DNA from: a virus
IMG/VR virus record: IMGVR_UViG_3300013131_000050
Location: 1 to 56,142 of that record
Length of the DNA stretch: 56,142 nt
Direction: 5' to 3' (one strand)
The notes under the pieces were generated by a model. It ran no database searches, had not been told where the DNA came from, and was given only the letters and a program-made list of their open reading frames with translations. Below are positions 44,754-53,781 of this stretch, piece by piece. Position 1 is the first letter of the stretch; each line of letters opens with the position of its first letter. A program made the position numbers and the translations under genes.

Positions 44754-44784
44754 ACAAAAAAACCTGGCCGAAGCCAGGTTTTTT
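44754..44784. terminator. Bidirectional Rho-independent terminator
   Basis: Stem AACCTGGC with GCCAGGTT, loop CGAA, flanked by A-runs on one side and T-runs on the other. On the minus strand it terminates the S1-domain gene (stop at 44802). Confidence 0.93.
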
Positions 44785-44801
44785 ATTTGATATTACTAGG
44801 T

Positions 44802-45926
44802 TTACTTTTTTCTTCTAAGAGTTATTTTTCTATTTACAGGATCTATCTTAGTAATGATTACATCGATTGAATCTCCTTCTTCGAAATTATCACCTTTTAT
44901 GTTCGATGAGTGAAGAAGACCATTAATACCTTTTTCAATTTCAACAAAAAGCCCATAAGAGGCTTTCTTGACTACCTTACCAGTGACTCTGGTTTCAGGT
45001 GAGTATCTCTCCTCCATATCGTCCCATGGGCTGTACTCTCTTTCCTTTTGTGTTAAAATAATCTTGGTTTCGCTAAGAATTTGCTTAATTCTAAATTGAA
45101 TAGAATCTCCGGGCTTAATACTCTCATTCTCAAAATCAGTTTTGCACTTTTCCATTTCGGTTACAGTGATCAATCCTGTTAAACATTCTTCGAACTCTAC
45201 GAAGATCCCAGATCCCGAAGTTCCAGTAACTGTACCTTCTCTAAGATCATCTGGATTTTCGTTAACTCTATCAATTGCAGCAGGGACTAGGGTTTTCAAA
45301 TATTCTCTATGTGAAACCACTACAATATTTCTTTCTTGTGAGAAGTTTACAGGCATTACAATGATTTCTTTTCCTAACATACTTTCAAAATCTGAAAGTT
45401 TGTTCATACCTGCGAGTGAACCTGGCATAAATACTTTTATATCATCTATCATTAGATAATATCCACCGTTGATAAGTTCTTTAACTTGTGCTTTGTAAGC
45501 TACGGTTTTAGAACCAATTGAATCCACCAAGTCCTCAATCTTTCCTTGCGTAGAAGCTGCACCGATACTTGCTTCTATACTGCCTTCTTTATAGCCTTTT
45601 TTAACTTTAACTTTAACAGTGTCTCCAATTCGGAATTCATTTGAAGACATTTTCTCCTTTAAGAGATCGATGTAGGCATTGTCTTTTCCGTTAATGTCTA
45701 CAATAATAGAAGACTCCGAAATATAGATTATTTTTGAATCTATAATTTCGTTGTCGGTGATAGGTTTGAAAGATACTTCAGAATTTTTAAAGTAATAGTG
45801 CAGTACATCTAGAACATAAGGTTCATTTGATAGGATTTTACTTCCTTTCGGTACTTTTACTTCTGTTTCGATTACGTCAAATGGGTTTTCTTCGTCTTGA
45901 AGAATTTGAATTTTTTGTATAGGCAT
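44802..45926 (-). CDS. Ribosomal protein S1-like RNA-binding protein
   Basis: The 374-residue protein consists of about four S1 (OB-fold) domains: a degenerate one near 61-122, then about 142-208, 227-296 and 311-374. The last is canonical: GKVVKKASYGLFVEIEKGIN, followed by GLLHSS, GD and KITLRRKK. SHREYL between domains resembles the S1 linker. Cellular S1 brings mRNA to the 30S subunit. This short version could redirect host ribosomes to phage mRNAs with A/U-rich leaders or protect RNA. It sits inside the virion gene region and is followed by a bidirectional terminator. Confidence 0.88.
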   Translation of the reverse strand: MPIQKIQILQDEENPFDVIETEVKVPKGSKILSNEPYVLDVLHYYFKNSEVSFKPITDNEIIDSKIIYISESSIIVDINGKDNAYIDLLKEKMSSNEFRIGDTVKVKVKKGYKEGSIEASIGAASTQGKIEDLVDSIGSKTVAYKAQVKELINGGYYLMIDDIKVFMPGSLAGMNKLSDFESMLGKEIIVMPVNFSQERNIVVVSHREYLKTLVPAAIDRVNENPDDLREGTVTGTSGSGIFVEFEECLTGLITVTEMEKCKTDFENESIKPGDSIQFRIKQILSETKIILTQKEREYSPWDDMEERYSPETRVTGKVVKKASYGLFVEIEKGINGLLHSSNIKGDNFEEGDSIDVIITKIDPVNRKITLRRKK

Positions 45927-45967
45927 TTAGTCTAAATTAAAAGTGTACAGATTATATATCTTTGAAT

Positions 45968-46258
45968 CTAAGAAATTATTGCGGGAGCTGAAGGAGAGGT
46001 AGTTGATCCAGCTACCGGGCCTGCGGGACTAGCCGCAGTTACAACTTGTCCCGGAGGAACTATTATAGTAGCTGATCTAATATATGCATCAATAGCAGTA
46101 GAAGCTATAGTGGCAAAAGTTTTGGCAGCCAATCTACGGGCATCATCACTCACATCTGTTCCGGGCGGAGAATTTTTAATTGTTTCAGCAAATACAAGCA
46201 TTCCTTTATCAAAAGCTTCGGCCAAAACTGTTTCTAATGTATTCGGTATTAGTGGCAT
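45968..46258 (-). CDS. Small tail-associated protein of unknown function
   Basis: The 96-residue protein has a helical N-terminal part (TVLAEAFDKGMLVFAETI) and an Ala/Ser/Pro/Thr-rich end. It follows the gp5-like spike gene at 2 nt. The position suggests a hub accessory protein, but it lacks PAAR motifs. Confidence 0.62.
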   Translation of the reverse strand: MPLIPNTLETVLAEAFDKGMLVFAETIKNSPPGTDVSDDARRLAAKTFATIASTAIDAYIRSATIIVPPGQVVTAASPAGPVAGSTTSPSAPAIIS

Positions 46259-46260
46259 AA

Positions 46261-47013
46261 TTATTGAGTTTTAGTTACTGTACTTAATTCAGATCCATTC
46301 AATAGAATAATTGGAGGTCCTGTAGGAGCTCCTAGATTTCCAATATGAGTATGCGCATTAAACAAAGCCTGAAATGTATTTCCTTTTATCACTGCTTCTG
46401 CTGCTTTGGAACCTAATTCTACAGAGGGGGAATCAATCTTTACTTTCGATGAAGTTTTGATTGTTAAATTACCATCATTTGAAAGAGTTACAGTGTCACC
46501 GTTTGGGTTTAGAATTACAATTGAATTGTCTGGTTTGACGTTTAGTTGTGTTTCTTTATAATCTAACACCAAGCCTTTTTCTTCGGTAAAGAAAACTTTC
46601 ATACCGCCTTCAGTTACAACATCATACCAAAGAACATGAGCATTTGCATAACTATTTTGGATTTCAGCTAAAACTTCATCTGAATAGTGTTGATTAAAAT
46701 TATATTCTGGAAAGTATGGGTTCCCATTATCAAAAGTTACGGAAACTATTGAGTTTATTTTCGGAACAGAAAATCCAGCACCCCCTGTTTCAGATGAAGC
46801 AGTAGTAGAAGTAGCTGGATAACTCCAAGGAAGATTTTCATCTGGAATAATAAAAGGACTATCTTTCGAGAAAGGATCTTCTCTCATATCAAACTTTCCG
46901 AATATTCTAACCTGACATCTTCCTAAACGAAGAGGATCGTCATTGTTCACGACTACTCCTACCCACTTAGTGGTTGCTAAATTATCATTTATTGGATCTA
47001 TCTCTTTTCTCAT
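46261..47013 (-). CDS. 5: Membrane-piercing spike, gp5-like without lysozyme
   Basis: The 250-residue protein opens with an OB-fold of gp5/gpV type (TTKWVGVVVNNDDPLRLGRC, then QVRIFGKF). A triple beta-helix-like repeat region (IVILNPNGDTVTLSNDGNLT and onward) follows, and the C-terminal apex is FNAHTHIGNLGAPTGPP. The HxH there (His-Thr-His) matches the iron-binding motif at the tip of P2 gpV-type spikes. The lysozyme domain of T4 gp5 (575 residues) is absent. It would sit at the tip of the tail tube on the gp27-like hub. Confidence 0.83.
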   Translation of the reverse strand: MRKEIDPINDNLATTKWVGVVVNNDDPLRLGRCQVRIFGKFDMREDPFSKDSPFIIPDENLPWSYPATSTTASSETGGAGFSVPKINSIVSVTFDNGNPYFPEYNFNQHYSDEVLAEIQNSYANAHVLWYDVVTEGGMKVFFTEEKGLVLDYKETQLNVKPDNSIVILNPNGDTVTLSNDGNLTIKTSSKVKIDSPSVELGSKAAEAVIKGNTFQALFNAHTHIGNLGAPTGPPIILLNGSELSTVTKTQ

Positions 47014-48707
47014 CCGAAAATATTATCAGGTGCTAACGGTCCTGGCGCTCCACCTACACCGAGAATTTGTTCTCTTTTTAATTTTGGTGGCTCTGATCCA
47101 TCACGATTTGTAGGAGTTTGAGCAGCACCTAACACTTTATTAGGCGCCAACTTATCTGTTGGGTTTTGTACTGAATCTAAAACATTATCACCAGTGTACT
47201 GAGACTGTTGATTTGGGATTGAACCAGCAAAGTTATTATCTGGACTTAAAGGTGTGGAAGGATTTTGATTAGATCCTAAAACATTAGTACCTGTAAATGC
47301 CTGCGGTCCCGGAGGTGTTGGGAAATTGTTGTCAGGTTTCAGGGGGGTTATTGGGTTTGGATTAGAATCCAAAGGATTTCCAGTTCCGTTTAGCGGCGAA
47401 GATTGATTTCCGTCTTTATTTGTAGGAAGATTTCCATCTGGTAAGATTTTTTCTCCCGTATATTGGGGAGGCTCTCCACCAGGCTCTCCAAACAAATTAA
47501 ATTCATCCAAACTCGGTCTTTCTAAAGTTTCTGAAAAAACTTTAAGTCTTCCTAATTCATCTGTATCTTCTTCTGGCGTTGTAGCAGATCTGATTACAGA
47601 ATCAATGCTCTGAGAAACGAGAAGAGTCTGTAACTGATTTGGACTAAATCCAAATACGTTTCCCAGCTGACCCTGATTAATAACATTTGCAAGTTTTTGA
47701 GTAGCAGCTCCAATTCCTTGATAAATTACTGATTTAGCAAATTCTCTTGCGGCGTTTGCCCATCTACTTCCGTTACCTCCAGAATTTGCGCCTAACCCGT
47801 TTGCTGCTAAACTACTTGCAAAATAAACTAGACTTGAATATCTGTTGTTTTCTTCTACATCTTTCCAAATCCAAGATATTTTTTGCTTTGCAGATTCTTC
47901 ACCGACGTTTGAAACGTTGTCTAAAAATGCAGATGAATCTTCTGGTACAAATTCACAAAACTTGAGAGTAAAAGAAACGAATGAAGAATTTTCATTTACA
48001 AACTGAGCGGTTGAGTTAAATTCAGTAGGTGGAATTTGGTCTAAATCTACATTATTAAAAGTGTTAGCTAGAGGATTCGTAGTTACTAAAAGGTCTGAAA
48101 GTCTTTTTGCAGAAGTTCTAAATTTTCTAATTTCTTTTACATAAACTACTACATCAAATTCTCTTAAGTTTTCAGGAAGAATAACTCTTCTATTTATCGG
48201 ATCATATACAGCTTTTCTATAAAGGTCCATGATCCCGGTAATTTTAAGATCTAAAGCCTCTAGACAATCTACTGATATTTTTGAATCATCTCCCCCAAAA
48301 TACGGATCGGTGAACATAGTTGTTTTTTTCCATATCGTATCTAATCCTTCTATCGATTGAAAATAATAAGGGAATCTATCATTAATAGCCAAAAAAGATT
48401 CTACAAAAGCTTTCATGTATTTAGCTCTTAACTGATTACCTTCTGGATATGTGTGTAAAAGATAACTATATGCCGTGTTGTCTGTAGCTCCATCGCTTAA
48501 ATTAAAAATAGGAGACATTTTGTCAAAGACAAAAGAAAACCCTAAATATGTAGGATCTTCTATTTTATTAAGAGGAACTTCTCCAATCTGATAACCGAAG
48601 CCTACATTATTTTGAGCACCAGAGTCAACAAACTGCTTTACAGCTGCATCTCTGAAGCCACGATTTCTGCCAAATGCAGCGCCTAAACTTTCTGGATCTA
48701 ATGCCAT
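47010..48707 (-). CDS. Tail hub/tube-associated protein with Pro/Asn-rich repeat tail
   Basis: The 565-residue protein has an alpha/beta N-terminal region (YLGFSFVFDKMSPIFNL) and a domain around 170-260 (FDVVVYVKEIRKFRT, FVSFTLKFCEFVPEDSSAF) similar in style to gp48/gp54 tube-initiator proteins. Residues 406-565 are imperfect repeats rich in Pro, Asn and Gly (NVLGSNQNPSTPLSPDNNF and relatives). It overlaps the spike gene by 4 nt, between hub and spike. A gp48/gp54-like role is possible but not proven. Confidence 0.65.
   Translation of the reverse strand: MALDPESLGAAFGRNRGFRDAAVKQFVDSGAQNNVGFGYQIGEVPLNKIEDPTYLGFSFVFDKMSPIFNLSDGATDNTAYSYLLHTYPEGNQLRAKYMKAFVESFLAINDRFPYYFQSIEGLDTIWKKTTMFTDPYFGGDDSKISVDCLEALDLKITGIMDLYRKAVYDPINRRVILPENLREFDVVVYVKEIRKFRTSAKRLSDLLVTTNPLANTFNNVDLDQIPPTEFNSTAQFVNENSSFVSFTLKFCEFVPEDSSAFLDNVSNVGEESAKQKISWIWKDVEENNRYSSLVYFASSLAANGLGANSGGNGSRWANAAREFAKSVIYQGIGAATQKLANVINQGQLGNVFGFSPNQLQTLLVSQSIDSVIRSATTPEEDTDELGRLKVFSETLERPSLDEFNLFGEPGGEPPQYTGEKILPDGNLPTNKDGNQSSPLNGTGNPLDSNPNPITPLKPDNNFPTPPGPQAFTGTNVLGSNQNPSTPLSPDNNFAGSIPNQQSQYTGDNVLDSVQNPTDKLAPNKVLGAAQTPTNRDGSEPPKLKREQILGVGGAPGPLAPDNIFG
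47013..47492 (-). repeat. Coding region of imperfect Pro/Asn-rich repeats
   Basis: Codons 406-565 of the 565-aa protein contain four to five copies of a roughly 30-residue unit with recurring elements YTG, VLG or VLD, QNP or PNP, PL and PDNNF. Copies are diverged, so this is seen at protein level. Confidence 0.6.
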
Positions 48708-48722
48708 AATATATTTATCTTT

Positions 48723-50213
48723 TTATGGAGATGCAATTAAGTCTCTTCTCGAAAGAACAAGCTCCATAGATATATTACTAGATATAGTAGAGTCATACTT
48801 ATAAGAAATTTCTGATATTACATAAAATCCACTTAGTGCCTGGTTTAGAGATTGAGTTTGTTCTCCAAATTCTCCGCTATTTCCTGTTTTATAGTTTGTA
48901 CTTTGAGCCCCTTCGCTAGGTTCTCTATTTTGTGCTTTATTCAGCTCTTCATCCATAGTAGAAGTTTGTGATCTTCCAAAATCATAAATTATCACAAAAA
49001 TTCTTTGAAATCTATGAAGAGCAGGATTTACAGCGTTTAATGTTACAACTAGTCCATATTTCTGAATTTCGAGTTGATTTTGATAATTCAAGATGATAGA
49101 ATAATTAAACTGAGGATGCATATTTGATCCTTGTTTTCCTAGATATTTTGTTTTAAAATCTCTCTGTTTAAAAGAAAATTCAGGAACCGCCTGTGATCCT
49201 TTATCATAAAAACCTACGCCTCTGCCCTTTAAAGTAACTTTATTAGGATCATCTGTAGCAAAAGGATCTACGAATTCATTGACATATTCTTTATTATCTA
49301 CATCATAGTGTTGCTCAAATCTAAAATAACCATGATCTGTTGTAATTTTAGATGTATTATTGTAAGAATTGTAAGCGTCTAGATATCGAGCAGTTCCGCG
49401 CATTTCTGGATGGTTTGTTAACACGTTTGCTTCACCTTGAGAATCTTCTACATTCTTTATATAAGAACTTACATCCGATGCGCTAAAATTAAAACTCTGT
49501 TCGATATCAGCAGTATCTTGATAAAGTCTATTTAATTCTACAAAATTTAAAAGATAGTACGGATCTATATATGAACCAAAAAAGCTATCTTCATCTAAAT
49601 ACGCAGACGAAGTTATATCCTGTACAAATCTGGCTGTGGTATCTGTAGGATTTATCCAATTCATAGAATCACTAGTACTCGTAACATTAGATGCAAAGCC
49701 TAGCTGCATTTTTTTACTAATTTCTAACAGGGTTTCAAAGGAAGTTCCAGAAAAATACCCGCAAGTATCTTTAAAGAGATTAGGAACCCGCATTTTTCCA
49801 GTCATTCTGAACATTGTACCTCTCCCCGGAACACCACCAAATGGAGTTATCGAAACAGTATCAAAATCAATTCTTATCGGTTTAAATATTTTATCATCTC
49901 CAGCACCTCTAATAAAAACAGAAATTACAGCTCCAGCCATCGGAAAGTTTCTGTTCTTAAATTGATTATGAAGATCGACTACTGTTAGAGTTATAGTTGG
50001 TAAAAACCCAGAAACATTAAGCTGAAAAAAGTCGATATCAGAATCAGTATACATTTTTCCGTTGATCTTAATCAAAGGAAAAACAAATCCCCACATTTTA
50101 CTGAGGTTGTACTTATTATTTGTACTATTTTCTAAATCATCATGTTTTATCTGATCTAGAACTATCTCAGGTTTGGTTATTTGTAAAATTCGAAGTTCTT
50201 TTGAGCTTGCCAT
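48723..50213 (-). CDS. 27: Baseplate hub protein gp27-like
   Basis: The 496-residue protein has the layout of gp27/gpD-type hub proteins. A barrel domain around 60-130 (FLPTITLTVVDLHNQFKNRN, FKPIRIDFDTVSITPF) is followed by TSFETLLEISKKMQLGF and LDEDSFFGSYIDPYYLLNFV, the signature of the second barrel region. T4 gp27 is 391 residues. It forms the trimeric hub carrying the gp5-like spike, encoded two genes downstream. Overlaps by one base with the gp53-like gene (TAATG). Confidence 0.75.
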   Translation of the reverse strand: MASSKELRILQITKPEIVLDQIKHDDLENSTNNKYNLSKMWGFVFPLIKINGKMYTDSDIDFFQLNVSGFLPTITLTVVDLHNQFKNRNFPMAGAVISVFIRGAGDDKIFKPIRIDFDTVSITPFGGVPGRGTMFRMTGKMRVPNLFKDTCGYFSGTSFETLLEISKKMQLGFASNVTSTSDSMNWINPTDTTARFVQDITSSAYLDEDSFFGSYIDPYYLLNFVELNRLYQDTADIEQSFNFSASDVSSYIKNVEDSQGEANVLTNHPEMRGTARYLDAYNSYNNTSKITTDHGYFRFEQHYDVDNKEYVNEFVDPFATDDPNKVTLKGRGVGFYDKGSQAVPEFSFKQRDFKTKYLGKQGSNMHPQFNYSIILNYQNQLEIQKYGLVVTLNAVNPALHRFQRIFVIIYDFGRSQTSTMDEELNKAQNREPSEGAQSTNYKTGNSGEFGEQTQSLNQALSGFYVISEISYKYDSTISSNISMELVLSRRDLIASP

Positions 50214-50746
50214 TAATCAGTTCTAATATTCATGTTAGCTCCAGCAATGACGGTGCTGTTAGGTTGTGGTTTAAACATCTCTTCTCCGGGCTGAAGGGCA
50301 TTCGGAGGTAGAGGCACAGTTACTCCATTTGATTGTTTTGCTGCAATCTGTTTTAGTCTCTCAACTCTGTTTTTATCTTTTTCGTTATTCGGATCAGGCT
50401 GCTGATATTGAGTTGTGGCCGTGTCATTTGCTGGAAGTTGAACCTGCGCAGGTTTTGTGTAAAAAGGGCTTCCCGCTTCTACCGCAGGAATCAACAAAAA
50501 TTGCCCTTCTTCAACAGCAAACGGATTGTAGAGATTGTTTACTTTCATAATACTATCTAAATATCCTTCATCTCCGAATTGATCTAATGCAATCAAGTCA
50601 GCTCTACCATTATATTCTTGATTCACGAAAACAAGGGCCTTTGCTGTATCTGAATTATAATCAAATACAGGAGCCGATAAATCAAAAAACTCGTCGCCGT
50701 TTTCGTCTATCAGTGTAGGCTTATAGTCAAATACTTTAAAATTCAT
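50213..50746 (-). CDS. LysM-containing baseplate protein, gp53-like
   Basis: The 177-residue protein has a LysM-like core: YNGRADLIALDQFGDEGYLD followed by SIMKVNNLYNPFAVEEGQFL and LIP, the pattern D.I....YGD....I...N...P......G..L.IP seen in gp53/gpX-type wedge proteins. A Gln/Pro-rich linker and a short C-terminal segment follow. T4 gp53 (196 residues) joins wedges to the hub. It is directly upstream of the gp27-like gene and overlaps the 671-aa gene by 4 nt. Confidence 0.68.
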   Translation of the reverse strand: MNFKVFDYKPTLIDENGDEFFDLSAPVFDYNSDTAKALVFVNQEYNGRADLIALDQFGDEGYLDSIMKVNNLYNPFAVEEGQFLLIPAVEAGSPFYTKPAQVQLPANDTATTQYQQPDPNNEKDKNRVERLKQIAAKQSNGVTVPLPPNALQPGEEMFKPQPNSTVIAGANMNIRTD

Positions 50747-52758
50747 GAGTCAATTCTAAATCTTATTTGGTTAAGAACTTCTCCGACATCCGTTCCATAG
50801 TTTTTAAGCTTCTGAACACTTAATCCTTGTCCCATCTGATAAATACTGCCGGCAGGATTTCTTAGAGCATTCGAAAGAACTGTTGAAGGTTGATCAGATC
50901 CTGAAATTCCACCTTTAGAAGGAGTTTTTCTTCTATTATTTCCAGTTGTCGTAGTATTTGCAGATCCACCTGCTCCGCCCGGATTTTGCCCTGGAGGGTC
51001 TCCGCTACCACCCGATCTTTTATCTCTGGAATCAACCCCTTTAATATTTAAAATATCTTGATTAAATCCGGTAGCATAAAGTCTACCTTTACCCGCATTA
51101 AAAATGCTTTCAAAGTCTGTTTTGTCTCTAGGCTTTGCATGTTTAAGACTAACTTCAAGTTTCATAGAAGTTGGAAAATCATCTCTGCCTAGAGTAGGAC
51201 CGAATGTTAAGTCTGAAGATTCTAAATGCAAATTTCCGATCATCGCAATAGGATTAAGAGGATTTCCGATTGTTACATGCCAACATCCGTGAGGATCACC
51301 ACTTACCAACGCAGGAAGCGCAACTGCCGCCGGACCGGCTCCAAAATTATCCATTGCAAATTGTCCAAGAAAGTCTCCGGCCACATTGTTCAAGAACCCC
51401 AAAAATTGATTCACAAGTTTTTTAGGATCAAGACTATATGAACCATCTTTGCCTTTAGCCATGAAGGAATCTCTAACTCTAGTAGTTACATTACTAACTA
51501 CACTGGTCAAGAATCCGCCGATGTCACCTCTTTGCAATTTCGAAAAATCACCAAATGGCGGCATTGAATATCCATTGCTACCATAGAAACGGTGGGCCCC
51601 TCCCCAGAAACTGGCATTATTATAAGTTAAGACTAGCAAGTTGGCCATCATATCGAGCATAGCAACTTTGGGATTGATATGATTGAAAGATTTCATTTCA
51701 TATTCAAATACGAGCTCGATATCCTGCTCAAATTTAAGACCCGTATCTCTGATTGTGTTTTTGTTGATTACATTGATAGGACCTAATACATAGTTTTCAT
51801 ATGTAGTTCCTAACCAGTCAATATCATTGGCACCTGTTTCAGATCCTATAATATTTCTCCATTTAGTAGCAGCGTTTACGCCTGAAATTTGTTGATAAAA
51901 TGCTCTACCTGCTCCACCTATTTTATTCCAGAAAGGAGATTGTTCAGCACTACCCTGGCTATTTGGTCTCTGGTGAGCCTGTAATGTGCCTTCCTGATCT
52001 TTATAGTTAAATCCATACGTAAACTTTAGTAGTTCTTCTATTTTATTTCCTGTTGTCTCTCCCATCCAAGTTACTGCTCGTGCAATATCAGGTTTAGTTG
52101 TTTTAACCACCGGAAAATTCTCGGCTGGAGCAGGACCATTTGTAGTCACATTTCCATTAGAATCTTGTGGTTGATATCTAATAGCAGTGCTATAAATATT
52201 GTCAGGTGCCGGAGATCCAAATCTTCTCAACGTAACTAGATAGTTATTTGGGATTTTTCTGTAGTATTTACAGAAAATAAAATCCTGGGGTTCATATAAA
52301 ACATCAAAACCTGAACCGCTTTTATCTGCGGCTTGATCGCCAAAAAACTGAAGAATCTGTTGAACTGTCGGGTTTTCTGCAGGTTCACCACCTACTAGTC
52401 TTCTGTACCCACCTCCACTCACGTTATCAGAATACGAACTGGCCAGGGTATCCGATCCTTCATTTAAAGCTCCATACATACCTCTGTATTGAAAAAGAGC
52501 ATATGTATTTGCAATCGATCGGGGAAGTTTTTTAACTCCAATCGGAACTGTAAAACTATCTACCTCATCACTATTTTCTCTTGTATAATAAGATTTAGCA
52601 GCCTGAGCTGAAAGACTATCGTATGAAGAATTAAGACTTGAATTTGCATTCAGAGCATTAACAGCCTGAGTCAAATTAATATCATCGACATTTACATTAA
52701 AGTCTTCTACGCTTCCGGTGATTCTATTAATTTGCTTTCCAACTAACGGGCTAGACAT
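50743..52758 (-). CDS. Tail-tube/hub-associated structural protein (671 aa)
   Basis: The 671-residue protein is the first gene of the hub operon. A large alpha/beta N-terminal region contains LKFEQDIELVFEYEMKSFNH. A domain near 490-570 contains WHVTIGNPLNPIAMIGNLHL and PTSMKLEVSLKHAKPRDKTD, a form often seen in tube-terminator/initiator folds. A disordered Gly/Asn/Thr-rich segment follows (about 575-620). Probably a gp48/gp54-type or fused baseplate protein; exact assignment is not possible. Confidence 0.65.
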   Translation of the reverse strand: MSSPLVGKQINRITGSVEDFNVNVDDINLTQAVNALNANSSLNSSYDSLSAQAAKSYYTRENSDEVDSFTVPIGVKKLPRSIANTYALFQYRGMYGALNEGSDTLASSYSDNVSGGGYRRLVGGEPAENPTVQQILQFFGDQAADKSGSGFDVLYEPQDFIFCKYYRKIPNNYLVTLRRFGSPAPDNIYSTAIRYQPQDSNGNVTTNGPAPAENFPVVKTTKPDIARAVTWMGETTGNKIEELLKFTYGFNYKDQEGTLQAHQRPNSQGSAEQSPFWNKIGGAGRAFYQQISGVNAATKWRNIIGSETGANDIDWLGTTYENYVLGPINVINKNTIRDTGLKFEQDIELVFEYEMKSFNHINPKVAMLDMMANLLVLTYNNASFWGGAHRFYGSNGYSMPPFGDFSKLQRGDIGGFLTSVVSNVTTRVRDSFMAKGKDGSYSLDPKKLVNQFLGFLNNVAGDFLGQFAMDNFGAGPAAVALPALVSGDPHGCWHVTIGNPLNPIAMIGNLHLESSDLTFGPTLGRDDFPTSMKLEVSLKHAKPRDKTDFESIFNAGKGRLYATGFNQDILNIKGVDSRDKRSGGSGDPPGQNPGGAGGSANTTTTGNNRRKTPSKGGISGSDQPSTVLSNALRNPAGSIYQMGQGLSVQKLKNYGTDVGEVLNQIRFRIDS

Positions 52759-52766
52759 CTAGGACA

Positions 52767-52780
52767 TTTTTTTTATATAT
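52767..52780 (-). promoter_or_regulatory. Candidate late promoter/A-rich leader
   Basis: ATATATAAAAAAAA on the minus strand, 8 nt before the ATG of the 671-aa gene, in a 99-nt gap (52759-52857) with no other feature. Confidence 0.55.
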
Positions 52781-52857
52781 CCCCCTAACTTGATTATCAT
52801 AATATCTTAATATACTCCAGCCGAACATCCAGATGGATTAGTTCAAAAGGAAAAACC

Positions 52858-53409
52858 TTAAAGGGAATCTAAAAATTTATCAATATCTAAATCTTTGGAC
52901 TTGTCTCCAAACGCATTCTTGAGTCTAATAGAAAATTCTCTTTCAGTATCAATTTTAAAAGAACCTCGATAAACAGTTCTAGTCATTAGTTCTTTTAATT
53001 CAGAAAGCTCTCTTGATATTAGAAAAAATTGCAAATTGTTAAAAAGATCTGATAGGTCATTATAAGTCTTTACCGCCAATATAGAATCTACTACTATATA
53101 AAAACGAGGATCTTCAGATGACATCAGAGTTTCTAGCTCTTTGTTCCTTTTATAATCTTCCTTTTTTACAGGTAGAGGCTGAGCCCTCTTTTCAAAAGAA
53201 TTAGAAAAATTCATTTCAAAAAGAGTATTTTTAAGAAAGAGATAAGAATCGTAAAATTTTAGAACTTTGATAAGATACCTAGGATTTACGGGATCCCACT
53301 GCGTTTCTTTAATAATTGCTTTTACCGGAAGAAAGATCTTCGCATGCGTGTATGAAGTTAAAAAACAATGAATTTGATCACCTTTATTAAAAATTCTGTG
53401 TTTCTTCAT
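52858..53409 (-). CDS. Unknown protein in the pre-hub cluster (183 aa)
   Basis: I chose the internal Met (MKKHRIFNKGDQIHCFL) at 53409 because the open frame further upstream lies inside the preceding gene. The 183-residue protein has a beta N-terminal part (HCFLTSYTHAKIFLPVKAII) and a helical C-terminus. No family recognised. The four small genes 52858-54542 sit before the baseplate hub genes and may be hub assembly factors of the T4 gp26/gp28/gp51 kind, by context only. Confidence 0.62.
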   Translation of the reverse strand: MKKHRIFNKGDQIHCFLTSYTHAKIFLPVKAIIKETQWDPVNPRYLIKVLKFYDSYLFLKNTLFEMNFSNSFEKRAQPLPVKKEDYKRNKELETLMSSEDPRFYIVVDSILAVKTYNDLSDLFNNLQFFLISRELSELKELMTRTVYRGSFKIDTEREFSIRLKNAFGDKSKDLDIDKFLDSL

Positions 53410-53779
53410 TTTTGTAATACAGAATATTATCAAAGACAGAATCATTCTCGGGCGTTTCTCCTTCGTGTATGTACAGATTGAAAATAAATTCTTTCTGATA
53501 GATTTCTTCAATCAACTCTCTTAAATTTTCCATAATCTCAGTTTCGGTAGAGCTAAGAACATAAAATAAATTCTCAGAATCTTGAACTAGAGATAAAGAT
53601 TCTCGTAGAGAAGAAAATACATGAAAGGCTACTATATCATCACTCGGCTCTTCTTTATAAACGTCTCTTTTAGAAAGCTTATTTGTAATATCAATATAGC
53701 TGACAACAAGACCTTCTCTTTCTCTTAGAAAGAGATTTATATTAACTGCATCCCTAGAATAGACACAATTAAATAACAT
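53387..53779 (-). CDS. Unknown protein in the pre-hub cluster (130 aa)
   Basis: Start chosen at Met (MLFNCVYSRDAVNINLFL), 2 nt after the stop of the upstream gene, rather than eight codons earlier inside it. The product is alpha/beta and acidic. It overlaps the next gene by 23 nt. Not recognised. Confidence 0.62.
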   Translation of the reverse strand: MLFNCVYSRDAVNINLFLREREGLVVSYIDITNKLSKRDVYKEEPSDDIVAFHVFSSLRESLSLVQDSENLFYVLSSTETEIMENLRELIEEIYQKEFIFNLYIHEGETPENDSVFDNILYYKNEETQNF

Positions 53780-53781
53780 TC

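Noticed and set aside
53410-53511. N-terminal extension of the 183-aa protein
   Set aside because: It lies entirely inside the upstream gene in another frame and has the composition of a shadow frame; the Met at 53409 gives a normal short overlap.
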